From assembly GCA_017476005.1 (NCBI GenBank), contig JAFVEM010000038.1:1-64000 (forward strand): a DNA stretch of 64,000 bases, read 5' to 3'. How positions within the stretch are numbered: position 1 is the stretch's first letter; every line of letters begins with the position of its first letter. The position numbers and the translations under genes are program-made. The stretch comes from Selenomonadaceae bacterium. Lineage in GTDB: Bacteria > Bacillota > Negativicutes > Selenomonadales > Selenomonadaceae. Below, one piece after another: positions 15,775 through 23,471 of this stretch. The notes beneath the pieces were generated by a model. The model was given only the letters and a program-made list of their open reading frames with translations, was not told the DNA's origin and made no database searches.

Positions 15775-16971
15775 ATGTTTTTGCTGATAAATATCGTGGG
15801 CATCTTCGCCTTTTTGGGGGTGGGCGTCCTCATTTCCAAGAATCGCCGCGCCATACCTTGGCGTACCGTAACGCAACTTTTGATACTAAACCTGATAATG
15901 GCCGGTTTTTTGAACATGGTGCCAATAGGTCGGGAGATTGTACGCCTAGCCGCCGAGGGATTCTCGCAGTTTATCAATATTGCCTTCGAGGGCATAAGAT
16001 TTGCGTTGCCGAACTGGGTCGATGCGCCGCAAATGAATTTCATCACGGCGGCGCTACTCCCCTTGCTCATGATTGTGCCGGTGTTTGACATACTCACCTA
16101 TATCGGCTTTTTGCCCTTCGTCATTCGTTGGATTGGCAGGGGACTTTCCATCATCGGACGCACGCCGAAGTTTGAATCCTTTTACGCCATTGAAATGATG
16201 TTCTTGGGCAATAACGATGCCTTGGCGGTGTCGCGCCTCCAAATACAGAACATGAAAATGGATCGGAACCAAACCTTGGCTATGATGAGTATGAGTTGCG
16301 TATCGGCGGCCATGGTGGGGGCGTATAGTCAGCTTATGCCGGCCGAATACGTTTTGGCGGCGATTCCGCTGAACGTGATCAACGCGCTTATAGTCACCAA
16401 CATCCTTTTTCCGGTGCAGGTGGCTCCGGAGGATGATGTTATTTACGGTCTAGATGAGAACAAAGAGAAGCCGCCTTTCTTTTCCTATCTCAGCGATTCC
16501 ATTATGAATGCCGGCCGACTCGTCTTCATCGTCACTTGCAGCGTCATCACCTTTGTGGCGCTGGCGGCTCTCATCAACGCCATTTTGGGAGTTTTCCATC
16601 CTGCTCTGTCGCTGGAAAATATCTTAGGGTGTATTATGTTCCCCTTTGCTTGGCTCTTGGGACTGCCAGTTGACGAAGCCTTTCAGTTGGCGCAGTACAT
16701 GGGTAAAAAACTCATAACCAACGAATTTGTGGTGATGCTCGATGTAAAGGATTATGTGCTGAGTTTCAGTCCTCATTTACGCGCCGTACTGACCATGTTT
16801 GTCACCTCTTTTGCCAACTTCGGCACCATAGGCATAATCGTGGGCATTTTCAAGGGGCTACTCCCGGATGAAAAGGCCGCCATTATCTCTCGCAACGTAC
16901 TGTACATGATGCTTTCAGGAATTTTGGTATCGCTCCTGACGGCGGCTCTGGGCGGCTTGTTTATTTGGTAA
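15775..16971 (+). CDS. CNT-family nucleoside transporter (NupC-like)
   Basis: 398 residues with about ten membrane segments. It shows the family's gate/nucleoside-binding features: a re-entrant-loop region near residues 125-160 (FESFYAIEMMFLGNNDALAV) and C-terminal TSFANFGTIGI. Imports nucleosides with H+ or Na+ to feed Udp and DeoB, the two genes just upstream (12 bp gap, AGGAGG before the start). A strong terminator follows. Confidence 0.9.
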   Translation: MFLLINIVGIFAFLGVGVLISKNRRAIPWRTVTQLLILNLIMAGFLNMVPIGREIVRLAAEGFSQFINIAFEGIRFALPNWVDAPQMNFITAALLPLLMIVPVFDILTYIGFLPFVIRWIGRGLSIIGRTPKFESFYAIEMMFLGNNDALAVSRLQIQNMKMDRNQTLAMMSMSCVSAAMVGAYSQLMPAEYVLAAIPLNVINALIVTNILFPVQVAPEDDVIYGLDENKEKPPFFSYLSDSIMNAGRLVFIVTCSVITFVALAALINAILGVFHPALSLENILGCIMFPFAWLLGLPVDEAFQLAQYMGKKLITNEFVVMLDVKDYVLSFSPHLRAVLTMFVTSFANFGTIGIIVGIFKGLLPDEKAAIISRNVLYMMLSGILVSLLTAALGGLFIW

Positions 16972-17020
16972 ACGGTCTCCTTGGGGCATTGGCTTTTCTG
17001 TGGATGAATTGCCCGGATAA

Positions 17021-17058
17021 AATAGGGGTGCTTGGCATAAAGACCAAGCACCCCTATT
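17021..17058. terminator. Bidirectional terminator between convergent genes
   Basis: A perfect 15-bp stem (17021-17035 with 17044-17058) between the nucleoside transporter and the NamZ-like gene. Confidence 0.85.
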
Positions 17059-17070
17059 TACGCTACCCAC

Positions 17071-18312
17071 TTATTCCTCATACAAAAGATAGGGCTTACG
17101 CTGCTGGCGGAAATTTTCCACGTCCTGTTGCCACATGGCGCGAATCTCGGCATTATCCTTGCCGGCTATGATGGCTTCTCGGACATAAGCCTGTCCCATG
17201 GAGAGGTCGAAATGCTCCACCTCGCCGAGGTCGGCCAATGTAACCTTGTGAAAGAATTTATCACCCAGTCCTTTTTGGACAAAGATCCGATAGGCATCAA
17301 TCACATAGCTCAAATCGATCTCCTTGTGGCGTAAATCGGCGTCGCTTACCTGTCTAAAATCTAAGCCGTAGCACACTTCGCCTTGGAGGGGCGGATTAGG
17401 CGCCGCCGGCACGCTTTGGGGAGTGAAACTGTAGCTGTATTCCCCCTTGAGAGCCGGATGGCCAAAACATTGAAAAGGATGGCTCGTCCCACGTCCTATG
17501 CTGACCGCCGTGCCTTCAAAAGGACACAACGAGGGGTAGAGGTAGATGGATTTCAGGTTAGGCAGGTTGGGCGAAGGCGGTACCGGCGGCGCATACGGCG
17601 TCTGGTGAGTATAATTTAGGCAGGGGATTACGTCAAAATTCAGTCCCTTCGGGATACTCAGCCAGTTTTCGCCAATGGCCATACGCATAAGTTCTCCCAA
17701 GGTCATTCCATGTACCACCGGTATGGGCAAGCGACCTATATGGCTTTTGAGACTCATGTCCAGTACGGGGCCATCCACATAATGGCCGTTGGGATTCGGC
17801 CTGTCCAGCAGGATAACTTCCTTGCCATAATCCGAACAGGCCTCCAGCAAATCGCAAATCGTGATGTAATAGGTATAATACCGTAGCCCCACGTCCTGAA
17901 TGTCGATTAACAGCACATCAAAGGTACCCATGGTTTCGGCAGAGGGTCTAACGGTGGTAGTGGTGCCGTCATACAGGGACATAATGGGAATGCCGGTAGC
18001 TTCATCCACTTGATCGGCTATGCTTGCGCCGGCAGCGGCCTTACCTCTGATGCCGTGTTCCGGCGCCAAGAGACCCGTTACCTGTACGCCCTCCTCCAAA
18101 AGCACTTCCAGCAGGTGTTTGTCTCCCACCAGCGCCGAGTGATTACAAAACAGCGCGACGCGTTTACCCGTCAAGCGAGGCAAATACTCATCCGTTTGCT
18201 GATCGCCCAAAACAACTTCGGCGGCCTCCGCCAAAGCAACATTTCCGCCCCAGAAAAGCGTCGCCAGCGTCAGCCACAGTCCCGCAAAAAAAGGCAAATG
18301 AAATTTTCTCAC
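17071..18312 (-). CDS. Exported DUF1343 protein, NamZ-like exo-N-acetylmuramidase
   Basis: 413 residues with a signal peptide (RKFHLPFFAGLWLTLATLFW). DUF1343 blocks are LFCNHSAL, LLAPEHGIRGKAAAG, DIQDVGLRYYTY, DRPNPNGH and PFEGTAVSIGRGTSHPF. The founding NamZ removes terminal MurNAc from peptidoglycan fragments, and Glu in PEHGIRG is expected to be catalytic; this role is by family. The GTG start at 18312 has GGAGG 8 nt upstream and starts the signal peptide; the longer frame to 18381 would put 23 residues in front of it. A TACAAT -10 lies at 18339-18334. Confidence 0.88.
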   Translation of the reverse strand: MRKFHLPFFAGLWLTLATLFWGGNVALAEAAEVVLGDQQTDEYLPRLTGKRVALFCNHSALVGDKHLLEVLLEEGVQVTGLLAPEHGIRGKAAAGASIADQVDEATGIPIMSLYDGTTTTVRPSAETMGTFDVLLIDIQDVGLRYYTYYITICDLLEACSDYGKEVILLDRPNPNGHYVDGPVLDMSLKSHIGRLPIPVVHGMTLGELMRMAIGENWLSIPKGLNFDVIPCLNYTHQTPYAPPVPPSPNLPNLKSIYLYPSLCPFEGTAVSIGRGTSHPFQCFGHPALKGEYSYSFTPQSVPAAPNPPLQGEVCYGLDFRQVSDADLRHKEIDLSYVIDAYRIFVQKGLGDKFFHKVTLADLGEVEHFDLSMGQAYVREAIIAGKDNAEIRAMWQQDVENFRQQRKPYLLYEE

Positions 18313-18438
18313 CCAAAACACCTCCACGAAAACATTGTACCCCAAATTTTTGACAGGGGCAAGGAATAAATACAAACTCATCAGTTTTTTGTATTTTTTG
18401 ATTCTTTGTCTGCTTATGAAAAAAGTGTTCGAAAATCT

Positions 18439-18558
18439 ATAGGTTTATGAACAGAAAAAATTCTTGACATGATTGACTATAGAGGGTAGTATTTTAATGA
18501 AAGAAATCATTCTGATTTTCCTTGGAAGTTGCGATTTTGTGGGTGTTCATAAACCTAT
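18439..18558. repeat. 15-bp perfect inverted repeat flanking a promoter
   Basis: ATAGGTTTATGAACA at 18439-18453 and its exact reverse complement at 18544-18558 flank the promoter and 5' leader of the small cysteine-rich gene. The right arm ends 12 bp before the start codon, over the Shine-Dalgarno region. Confidence 0.7.
18464..18492 (+). promoter_or_regulatory. Sigma-A promoter for the cysteine-rich gene
   Basis: TTGACA (18464-18469) and TAGTAT (18487-18492) with 17-bp spacing. Confidence 0.75.
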
Positions 18559-18569
18559 TGGGACAGAAA

Positions 18570-18848
18570 ATGCACAAAAAAGACGTTTGGCAATGGTATT
18601 CTGAGCATGGATATATTGATGTGCGTTCCAAAACTAACAGTTGCCAGTATCCCATAGTGAATAGTGCCGGCGAAAATGAATTATGCGGTATGTGTAATCC
18701 GTGTATAACGCTTATTCGCGGCGGTGTGTTGGAACCCTTTACCCAGAGCGGTCTTGAACGTTATCGCGATTACGAAGAAAATCACGAAAAAGAACCCGAA
18801 CGTTTCCAAATGAAAAATTTTAATTTATGTACATATCCCCAAATATAA
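18570..18848 (+). CDS. Small cysteine-rich protein of unknown function
   Basis: 92 residues, acidic, no signal peptide. Five cysteines include CGMCNPC, a CxxCxxC arrangement that could bind zinc or an Fe-S centre, plus flanking CQYP and a C-terminal CTYP. No family recognised. The ATG at 18570 is used; an in-frame TTG at 18522 would add 16 residues inside the inverted-repeat leader. It has its own promoter and terminator, so it is a single-gene unit. Confidence 0.7.
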   Translation: MHKKDVWQWYSEHGYIDVRSKTNSCQYPIVNSAGENELCGMCNPCITLIRGGVLEPFTQSGLERYRDYEENHEKEPERFQMKNFNLCTYPQI

Positions 18849-18866
18849 CCGCACACAGCAAGATCA

Positions 18867-18912
18867 AATCACTCCGGTTAAAGTCAGCCCTCTGATTTTA
18901 ACCGGAGTGATT
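18867..18912 (+). terminator. Terminator of the cysteine-rich gene
   Basis: A 16-bp stem (18867-18882 with 18897-18912) followed by a short T-containing tail and then the group II intron remnant. Confidence 0.8.
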
Positions 18913-18915
18913 TAT

Positions 18916-19015
18916 ATGGTGCGCCCGGCGGCGCACGTTTCTAACCGGTGCAAGTCCGAAATCCACCCGGTAGTGGGAAGGATATAGCCAAAGGCAAGGG
19001 TGTCTGGGGGCTGTT
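18916..19015 (+). mobile_element. Group II intron 5' (domain I) remnant
   Basis: Begins with GTGCGCC-type 5' sequence and continues with blocks typical of domain I of bacterial group II introns: aaccggtgcaagtccg, cacccggtagtggg, aaggatatagccaaaggc and aagggtgtc. No maturase ORF or domain V is present, so the element is a dead fragment. It lies right after a terminator hairpin, a location favoured by class C introns; the class is not established here. Confidence 0.6.
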
Positions 19016-19050
19016 GAAATGTCTATACCAGCTTTTATCGTGACGATTAC

Positions 19051-19077
19051 TATACTCGCGAGCAATGAAATTTACCA
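19051..19077. repeat. 27-bp dispersed repeat, copy A
   Basis: Matches 48039-48065 with one mismatch (tatactcgcg, then caatgaaatttacca). The first 11 bases also occur at about 9783. Origin unknown. Confidence 0.6.
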
Positions 19078-19098
19078 GTATATACCACTTTCACTCAT

Positions 19099-19944
19099 CT
19101 ACGAGGCTCTTAGCACCGAAAAAGCCCCTAAATGCTTTAGCCAGATGCTTTTATTTTTGACGGCCTCCACGGCTTCGGCGACAATTTCCTCGCCTATGTC
19201 CGTTTCCAGCTCAAGGAAAAAAATATAGGCGCCCAGCTCGGTTCTGGCCGGCCTAGATTCGATACGGGTCATGTTGACTTGACGGCGAGCAAATTCTCCC
19301 AGTACATCGTAGAGACTGCCGGCCTTGGCGCCGTCGATTTGACAGATGATGAGTACCTTTTGGGGATTTTTTATGGGATTAGTGCGCTCACGACGCTTTA
19401 CTTCAAAAAATCGGGTGCAGTTGTGGGGATTGTCTTGAATGCCCTCGGCTATCACCTGTAGGGAATGCAAGCGCCCACCTCGCTCGGTGCAGATCGCCGC
19501 CCAGCCGCTATCCTCCGGCGCCTCCTCTACCATCTCTGCCGCTCTGGCAGTGCTGGCTACTTTGACCGTTTCGGCATCAGGATAATGGCGCCACAAATAT
19601 TCGCGGCACTGGGATATTGGCTGGGGATGGGACAGGATACGCTTTATTTTAGCGGTAGAGCTTTTGCCCATGAGGAGATTCCGCACCGGCCAGATAAGTT
19701 CTTGAGTAACTATTAGGCGATCGCTTTGCGCCAAAACGTCTAAAGTAATGTTCACCGAACCTTCTAAAGAATTTTCCACCGGTACCAAGGCAGCATCCAC
19801 TTCTCCCCGTTCCACCGCTCGGAGAACTTCGTAAATCTCGGCGTATTCCTTGAGTTTGCGCTGCTTTCCCCCGTGTTCATTCAGATAAATAGCCGCCGCC
19901 TCGCTGTGAGTTCCCGGCGGGCCTAAAATGCCTAAAGTTTCCAC
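19099..19944 (-). CDS. pheA: Prephenate dehydratase
   Basis: 281 residues. Makes phenylpyruvate from prephenate for phenylalanine synthesis. The catalytic domain starts LGILGPPGTHSEAAA and contains the NCTRFFEV motif with the catalytic Thr. A C-terminal ACT domain (GSLYDVLGEFARRQVNMTRI, ESRPART) is the phenylalanine-sensing allosteric site. It lacks a fused chorismate mutase. The gene lies 4 bp after the OGT-like gene in a minus-strand run from 23311. Confidence 0.95.
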   Translation of the reverse strand: METLGILGPPGTHSEAAAIYLNEHGGKQRKLKEYAEIYEVLRAVERGEVDAALVPVENSLEGSVNITLDVLAQSDRLIVTQELIWPVRNLLMGKSSTAKIKRILSHPQPISQCREYLWRHYPDAETVKVASTARAAEMVEEAPEDSGWAAICTERGGRLHSLQVIAEGIQDNPHNCTRFFEVKRRERTNPIKNPQKVLIICQIDGAKAGSLYDVLGEFARRQVNMTRIESRPARTELGAYIFFLELETDIGEEIVAEAVEAVKNKSIWLKHLGAFSVLRAS

Positions 19945-19948
19945 GCCT

Positions 19949-21529
19949 TCACGTTCCCTTCTTTACCTTGGCCATAAACCATATTTGCCGATAAAAATCC
20001 TCCACCTCCGCCATGTAATCGGCGCCGTCCATCAGCCGAGAGTTTTGCATTTGCGGCCGCAGGTTTTGGCGCATGGCCGTCAAGAATTGGGTACTGGACG
20101 CCAGCTCGGCGGCTATTTTGATGTATTCGGTGAAACTCGCGCCAGCAAGTTTGGACAGCCCCACATTGTCCAAAATACTTCGCCCTACGTTACTGCCGGG
20201 ACGATGACCGTAAAGGCTTACCACAGGTACCCCCATGTAGAGCGCCTCGCAGGTGGTGACGCCCCCCGTGTATGGATAGGTATCCAGCGCCACATCCATT
20301 AGCGCGTATTCCGGCAGGTAATTTCGGCTAAATCCCCGGATTTCCACTCGGCTTAAGTCGTAGCCCAGCCCGGAGAGCCGCGCTAAAGTGTATTCTCGCC
20401 CTTCGTCGCTGTCAAACAGCCGATGTTTTAGCAGGAGCTTACTGCGAGGGACTAGGGTTAAAAGAAAATTCCAAGCCATGAGCATTTCGTCGGTGACTTT
20501 GCTGAAATTATTAAAGGTGCCAAAGGTGATATAGCCATTGGCGGCAAAAGGCGCCGGGCTAGGCTCCGGCATTTGGCCTTGGGGGGCGTAGCAAACGAAA
20601 CTTTTGAGACTCCTGCCCAGTGTTTCTGTGACGTAATCTTGGGCGAGGGGCGAATCGGCGTGATTATCGCTCCAATAGTAGTCGAGAACCTTGGTTCCCG
20701 TAGTATTCACGTCCCCCAGTCCCGTGATTTGCAGGGTAGCCGGATGGTACGCCAAAATAGCCAGCCGATTCCCTAAGGTGTGCCCCGTGAGGTCAAAGAG
20801 AATGTCCGGCTCGTCCTCCCGAATTTTGGCCGCCGCCGCCTCGTCGGAAAGAGCCGATAAGTCTCGTTGCTCCTCGGTTTCGGCCAGCAATTTGTGGGTA
20901 ATGGTATCCCAAGTGGCGGGTGGATTCAACGTGTAGGCGTAGAGCCGGAAATTTTTCCGGTCGTGGAAACGTAGCAGGGGATAGAGGAAATGCGCCAAGG
21001 GATGCATTTTAAAATCCGGGGAAAGGTAGCCCACGCGCAATTTGTCGTGACGGTAGAACACCGTCGGGTACGGCTCGATGTCGGACAAAAGAGCGTTGTA
21101 CTCTCGGTATAGGCGGCGATAATCCGCCGCTTGGTAGGTGCCGACGGAACTGGCGGCAAAAATAGCGTTGCTACACTCCTGCCGCCGCGCCGTCAAGTTT
21201 TTTTCGGCTCGGCTGGCCATGAGGAAGGCTTCTACCGCCTCGCGACATCTGCCTAAACGATAATAGGCGGAACCTAAACGGCTGTAAAATTCCGCCGCAT
21301 ATTCCGACCGTTCATCTTCGGCAAGTTCTCGCAGACCCTTGGTAAGCGCGTCAAGGACGGAAACGTATCGCCCTTGTTCAAAAAAGACTTGCGCCTTTAA
21401 AAGATTTAGTTTAGGCCAATGGGCGATGTATTCCTCCATTACCTCCAGCCCACGGAGAGCCGCCGTATAATCCTTGGCTTTATACAATTCGTAGGCGCGG
21501 TTATAATCCGCCAGAGCTTGGGGCATCAT
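19949..21529 (-). CDS. TPR protein with OGT/SPINDLY-like glycosyltransferase domain
   Basis: 526 residues. N-terminal TPR helices occupy residues about 1-150 (YNRAYELYKAKDYTAAL, YSRLGSAYYRLGRCREAV). The C-terminal GT41 domain has LRVGYLSPDFKMHPLAHF, DILFDLTGHTLGNRL, ITFGTFNNFSKVTDE, SRVEIRGFSRN, DVALDTYPYTGGVTTCEAL and GVPVVSLYGHRPGSNVGRSIL. Enzymes of this type add GlcNAc or another sugar to Ser/Thr of proteins. Bacterial homologues often sit near flagellin genes. Flagellin or another surface protein is a possible target, but this gene is 15 kb away from the flagellins. Confidence 0.9.
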   Translation of the reverse strand: MMPQALADYNRAYELYKAKDYTAALRGLEVMEEYIAHWPKLNLLKAQVFFEQGRYVSVLDALTKGLRELAEDERSEYAAEFYSRLGSAYYRLGRCREAVEAFLMASRAEKNLTARRQECSNAIFAASSVGTYQAADYRRLYREYNALLSDIEPYPTVFYRHDKLRVGYLSPDFKMHPLAHFLYPLLRFHDRKNFRLYAYTLNPPATWDTITHKLLAETEEQRDLSALSDEAAAAKIREDEPDILFDLTGHTLGNRLAILAYHPATLQITGLGDVNTTGTKVLDYYWSDNHADSPLAQDYVTETLGRSLKSFVCYAPQGQMPEPSPAPFAANGYITFGTFNNFSKVTDEMLMAWNFLLTLVPRSKLLLKHRLFDSDEGREYTLARLSGLGYDLSRVEIRGFSRNYLPEYALMDVALDTYPYTGGVTTCEALYMGVPVVSLYGHRPGSNVGRSILDNVGLSKLAGASFTEYIKIAAELASSTQFLTAMRQNLRPQMQNSRLMDGADYMAEVEDFYRQIWFMAKVKKGT

Positions 21530-21538
21530 GGCCTCCTC

Positions 21539-22429
21539 CTATGCTTTGCGCCCACGGGGGAAAGCGCCGGGATCGTTCATGATGCGCTCAAACCATTCGT
21601 CGCTACCCTCGTGATTGAAGCGAGCTAGGCATTTTTTTATTTGGGCTTCGGTGAGGCGCGGCTTTCCACCTCGTTTTTGCCGCAACCGTCGCACTCCCTG
21701 TACGAGGCAATTATCCAAAACCTCCAGCTCTTCCAAAACAAATATGGGGGTAATCTCTCCTTTGTAGAGGTGGGGGAACATGATAGTGGGATGATCGGCG
21801 GTATTCATTACCTCCCCCATAGCCTTCATAAAGGTTTTCTCTGCCGGACTGCGGCAGACGGACTCGTCGCCGATAATGATATTGACCCAACCGTTGACCA
21901 TGGCCGTCAGACTGCCGTCCTTTTTTTCGTCATCTAAGCCCTCCCTAATGGTGCGTTCGGCTCGTATCGTACCTTGCAGAGAGGTGTTGGACATAAAGTA
22001 AGGAAGAACCCCCTCCTCCACATCTTCAACTATGCGGATTAGCCCGGAAACATTGGCTCGTTCCGTAAGTAAGCTGCCGTCCGTTTTTTGGTAATGAGCC
22101 AAGCAGGGAATAGTATAAATATAATAGTTTATAGTGTTGATAAGGCCGTCGTCGCCTTCCTCTTGTCGCTCTATGGCTTCGGAAATTTTGATGTTTTCGC
22201 CGCTGCGTTCATAACCCACGCTGTCCAGCATTTCCAGCGCCTGCTCGACGGATCTATAGACCTGATACTTATCGCCGAACTCTTCGTGCATACAGGCTTC
22301 CATCTTGTCCTCAAAGACATGGGTTAAGGCCAGATACCTGGCAAAGGGGTCGCTCCCTACAATTTCGTAGGTCTCTTTAGCCGTTTCTACATCGTTTTCG
22401 TGTATCGTTAATATATTGCCTCCGAACAT
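21539..22429 (-). CDS. Protein of unknown function
   Basis: 296 residues, acidic, soluble, with no signal peptide or membrane segment. It opens MFGGNILTIHENDVETAKETYE and ends in a basic tail (RRLRQKRGGKPRLTEAQIKKC). Helical prediction is suggested by regular Leu/Ile spacing. No motif that I recognise. Start ATG preceded by GGAGGT at ideal spacing. It lies 9 bp upstream of the OGT-like gene, so a link with protein glycosylation is possible but unsupported. Confidence 0.7.
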   Translation of the reverse strand: MFGGNILTIHENDVETAKETYEIVGSDPFARYLALTHVFEDKMEACMHEEFGDKYQVYRSVEQALEMLDSVGYERSGENIKISEAIERQEEGDDGLINTINYYIYTIPCLAHYQKTDGSLLTERANVSGLIRIVEDVEEGVLPYFMSNTSLQGTIRAERTIREGLDDEKKDGSLTAMVNGWVNIIIGDESVCRSPAEKTFMKAMGEVMNTADHPTIMFPHLYKGEITPIFVLEELEVLDNCLVQGVRRLRQKRGGKPRLTEAQIKKCLARFNHEGSDEWFERIMNDPGAFPRGRKA

Positions 22430-22441
22430 TTCTTTACCTCC

Positions 22442-23311
22442 TCAATGGGATTTCTTTTTGAAACGACCGCCTACAATATCGTGTACGGCATTGATGGTCA
22501 CAAAAGCGTTTTCGTCCATGTCGAGGACGATTTCCTTGAGCTTATCCACTTCCAGTCTCGTCACCACGCAGTAGAGGACTTCCTTTTTGTCCCCGGTATA
22601 GCCGCCTTCGCCGTGGAGTATGGTCACGCCGCGTCCCAGTCTTTCGTTAAGCGCCGTCGTGACTTCGGCGTATTCGTCGGTGACGATCATCACCGCGTAG
22701 GATTCGTCCAGTCCCTTTATTACCACGTCAATCATTTTGGAAATGACAAAGTAGGCCACCAAGGAGTACATGGCTTTATCCCAGCCGTAGAGGAGTCCGG
22801 CGCTGGAGAGGATGAAGAGGTTAATGAACATGACCACCTCTCCCACGGAGAAAACGGACTTTTTATCCATGATAATGGCGACGATTTCCGTGCCGTCCAG
22901 TGAACCGCCGGCGCGAATAATCAGCCCCACGCCGATACCGTCGATGATGCCGCCGAAGATGGCCGCCAAGAAGGGGTCGCTGGTGACAGCCGGCACGGGC
23001 TTAAAAATCTCCGACCAGACGGACAAGAAGCAGATGGCGATAAGGGTAGCGATGGCAAAATTTTTGCCGATTTGCTTGTAGCCCATGTACAGGAAGGGAA
23101 TGTTAAATATTACCAAAAAAATACCCATAGACATCCCCGTAATGGTTTCGGCCATAATGGAAAGACCCACCACGCCGCCGTCGATAACATTGTTGGGGAT
23201 AAGGAAAATCTCCAGTCCCACCGCCGCAATAATGGCTCCCAAAAAGATGGTGAAGTATTTCTTGAAATAAGACGATGCCTTGCGCGCAGAATGTTTTGGC
23301 GCTACCTCCAT
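22442..23311 (-). CDS. YitT-family membrane protein
   Basis: 289 residues. Five to six N-terminal membrane helices (YFTIFLGAIIAAVGLEIFLI, GLSIMAETITG, FGGIIDGIGVGLIIRAGGSLDG) form the YitT membrane domain. The C-terminal DUF2179 domain (SYAVMIVTDEYAEVTTALNE, GVTILHGEGGYTG) is cytoplasmic. Function is unknown in the family. First gene of the minus-strand run leading to pheA, with its own promoter at 23385-23357. Confidence 0.88.
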   Translation of the reverse strand: MEVAPKHSARKASSYFKKYFTIFLGAIIAAVGLEIFLIPNNVIDGGVVGLSIMAETITGMSMGIFLVIFNIPFLYMGYKQIGKNFAIATLIAICFLSVWSEIFKPVPAVTSDPFLAAIFGGIIDGIGVGLIIRAGGSLDGTEIVAIIMDKKSVFSVGEVVMFINLFILSSAGLLYGWDKAMYSLVAYFVISKMIDVVIKGLDESYAVMIVTDEYAEVTTALNERLGRGVTILHGEGGYTGDKKEVLYCVVTRLEVDKLKEIVLDMDENAFVTINAVHDIVGGRFKKKSH

Positions 23312-23356
23312 TTACGTCATCCTTTCTCGTTGTGTTTTAAATCATTTACTGCGTTC

Positions 23357-23385
23357 ATTATATAATAGGAAATCTTGCCCTGCAA
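23357..23385 (-). promoter_or_regulatory. Promoter of the YitT gene
   Basis: On the minus strand TTGCAG (23385-23380) and TATAAT (23362-23357) are spaced by 17 bp, 46 bp upstream of the ATG. Confidence 0.75.
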
Positions 23386-23414
23386 GGTTTTACGGTCAGT
23401 GGGGCGGCAGATTG

Positions 23415-23462
23415 CGCCAAAAAAGCCAGTCCCTGTCGAAAAGGACTGGCCTGTTTGGCGCC
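23415..23462 (-). terminator. Terminator of fliB paralogue 2
   Basis: An inner 8-bp stem (23425-23432 with 23443-23450) lies inside an outer gcgccaaa/tttggcgc stem. On the minus strand the inner stem is followed by six T. Confidence 0.75.
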
Positions 23463-23471
23463 GGAGGGCGA

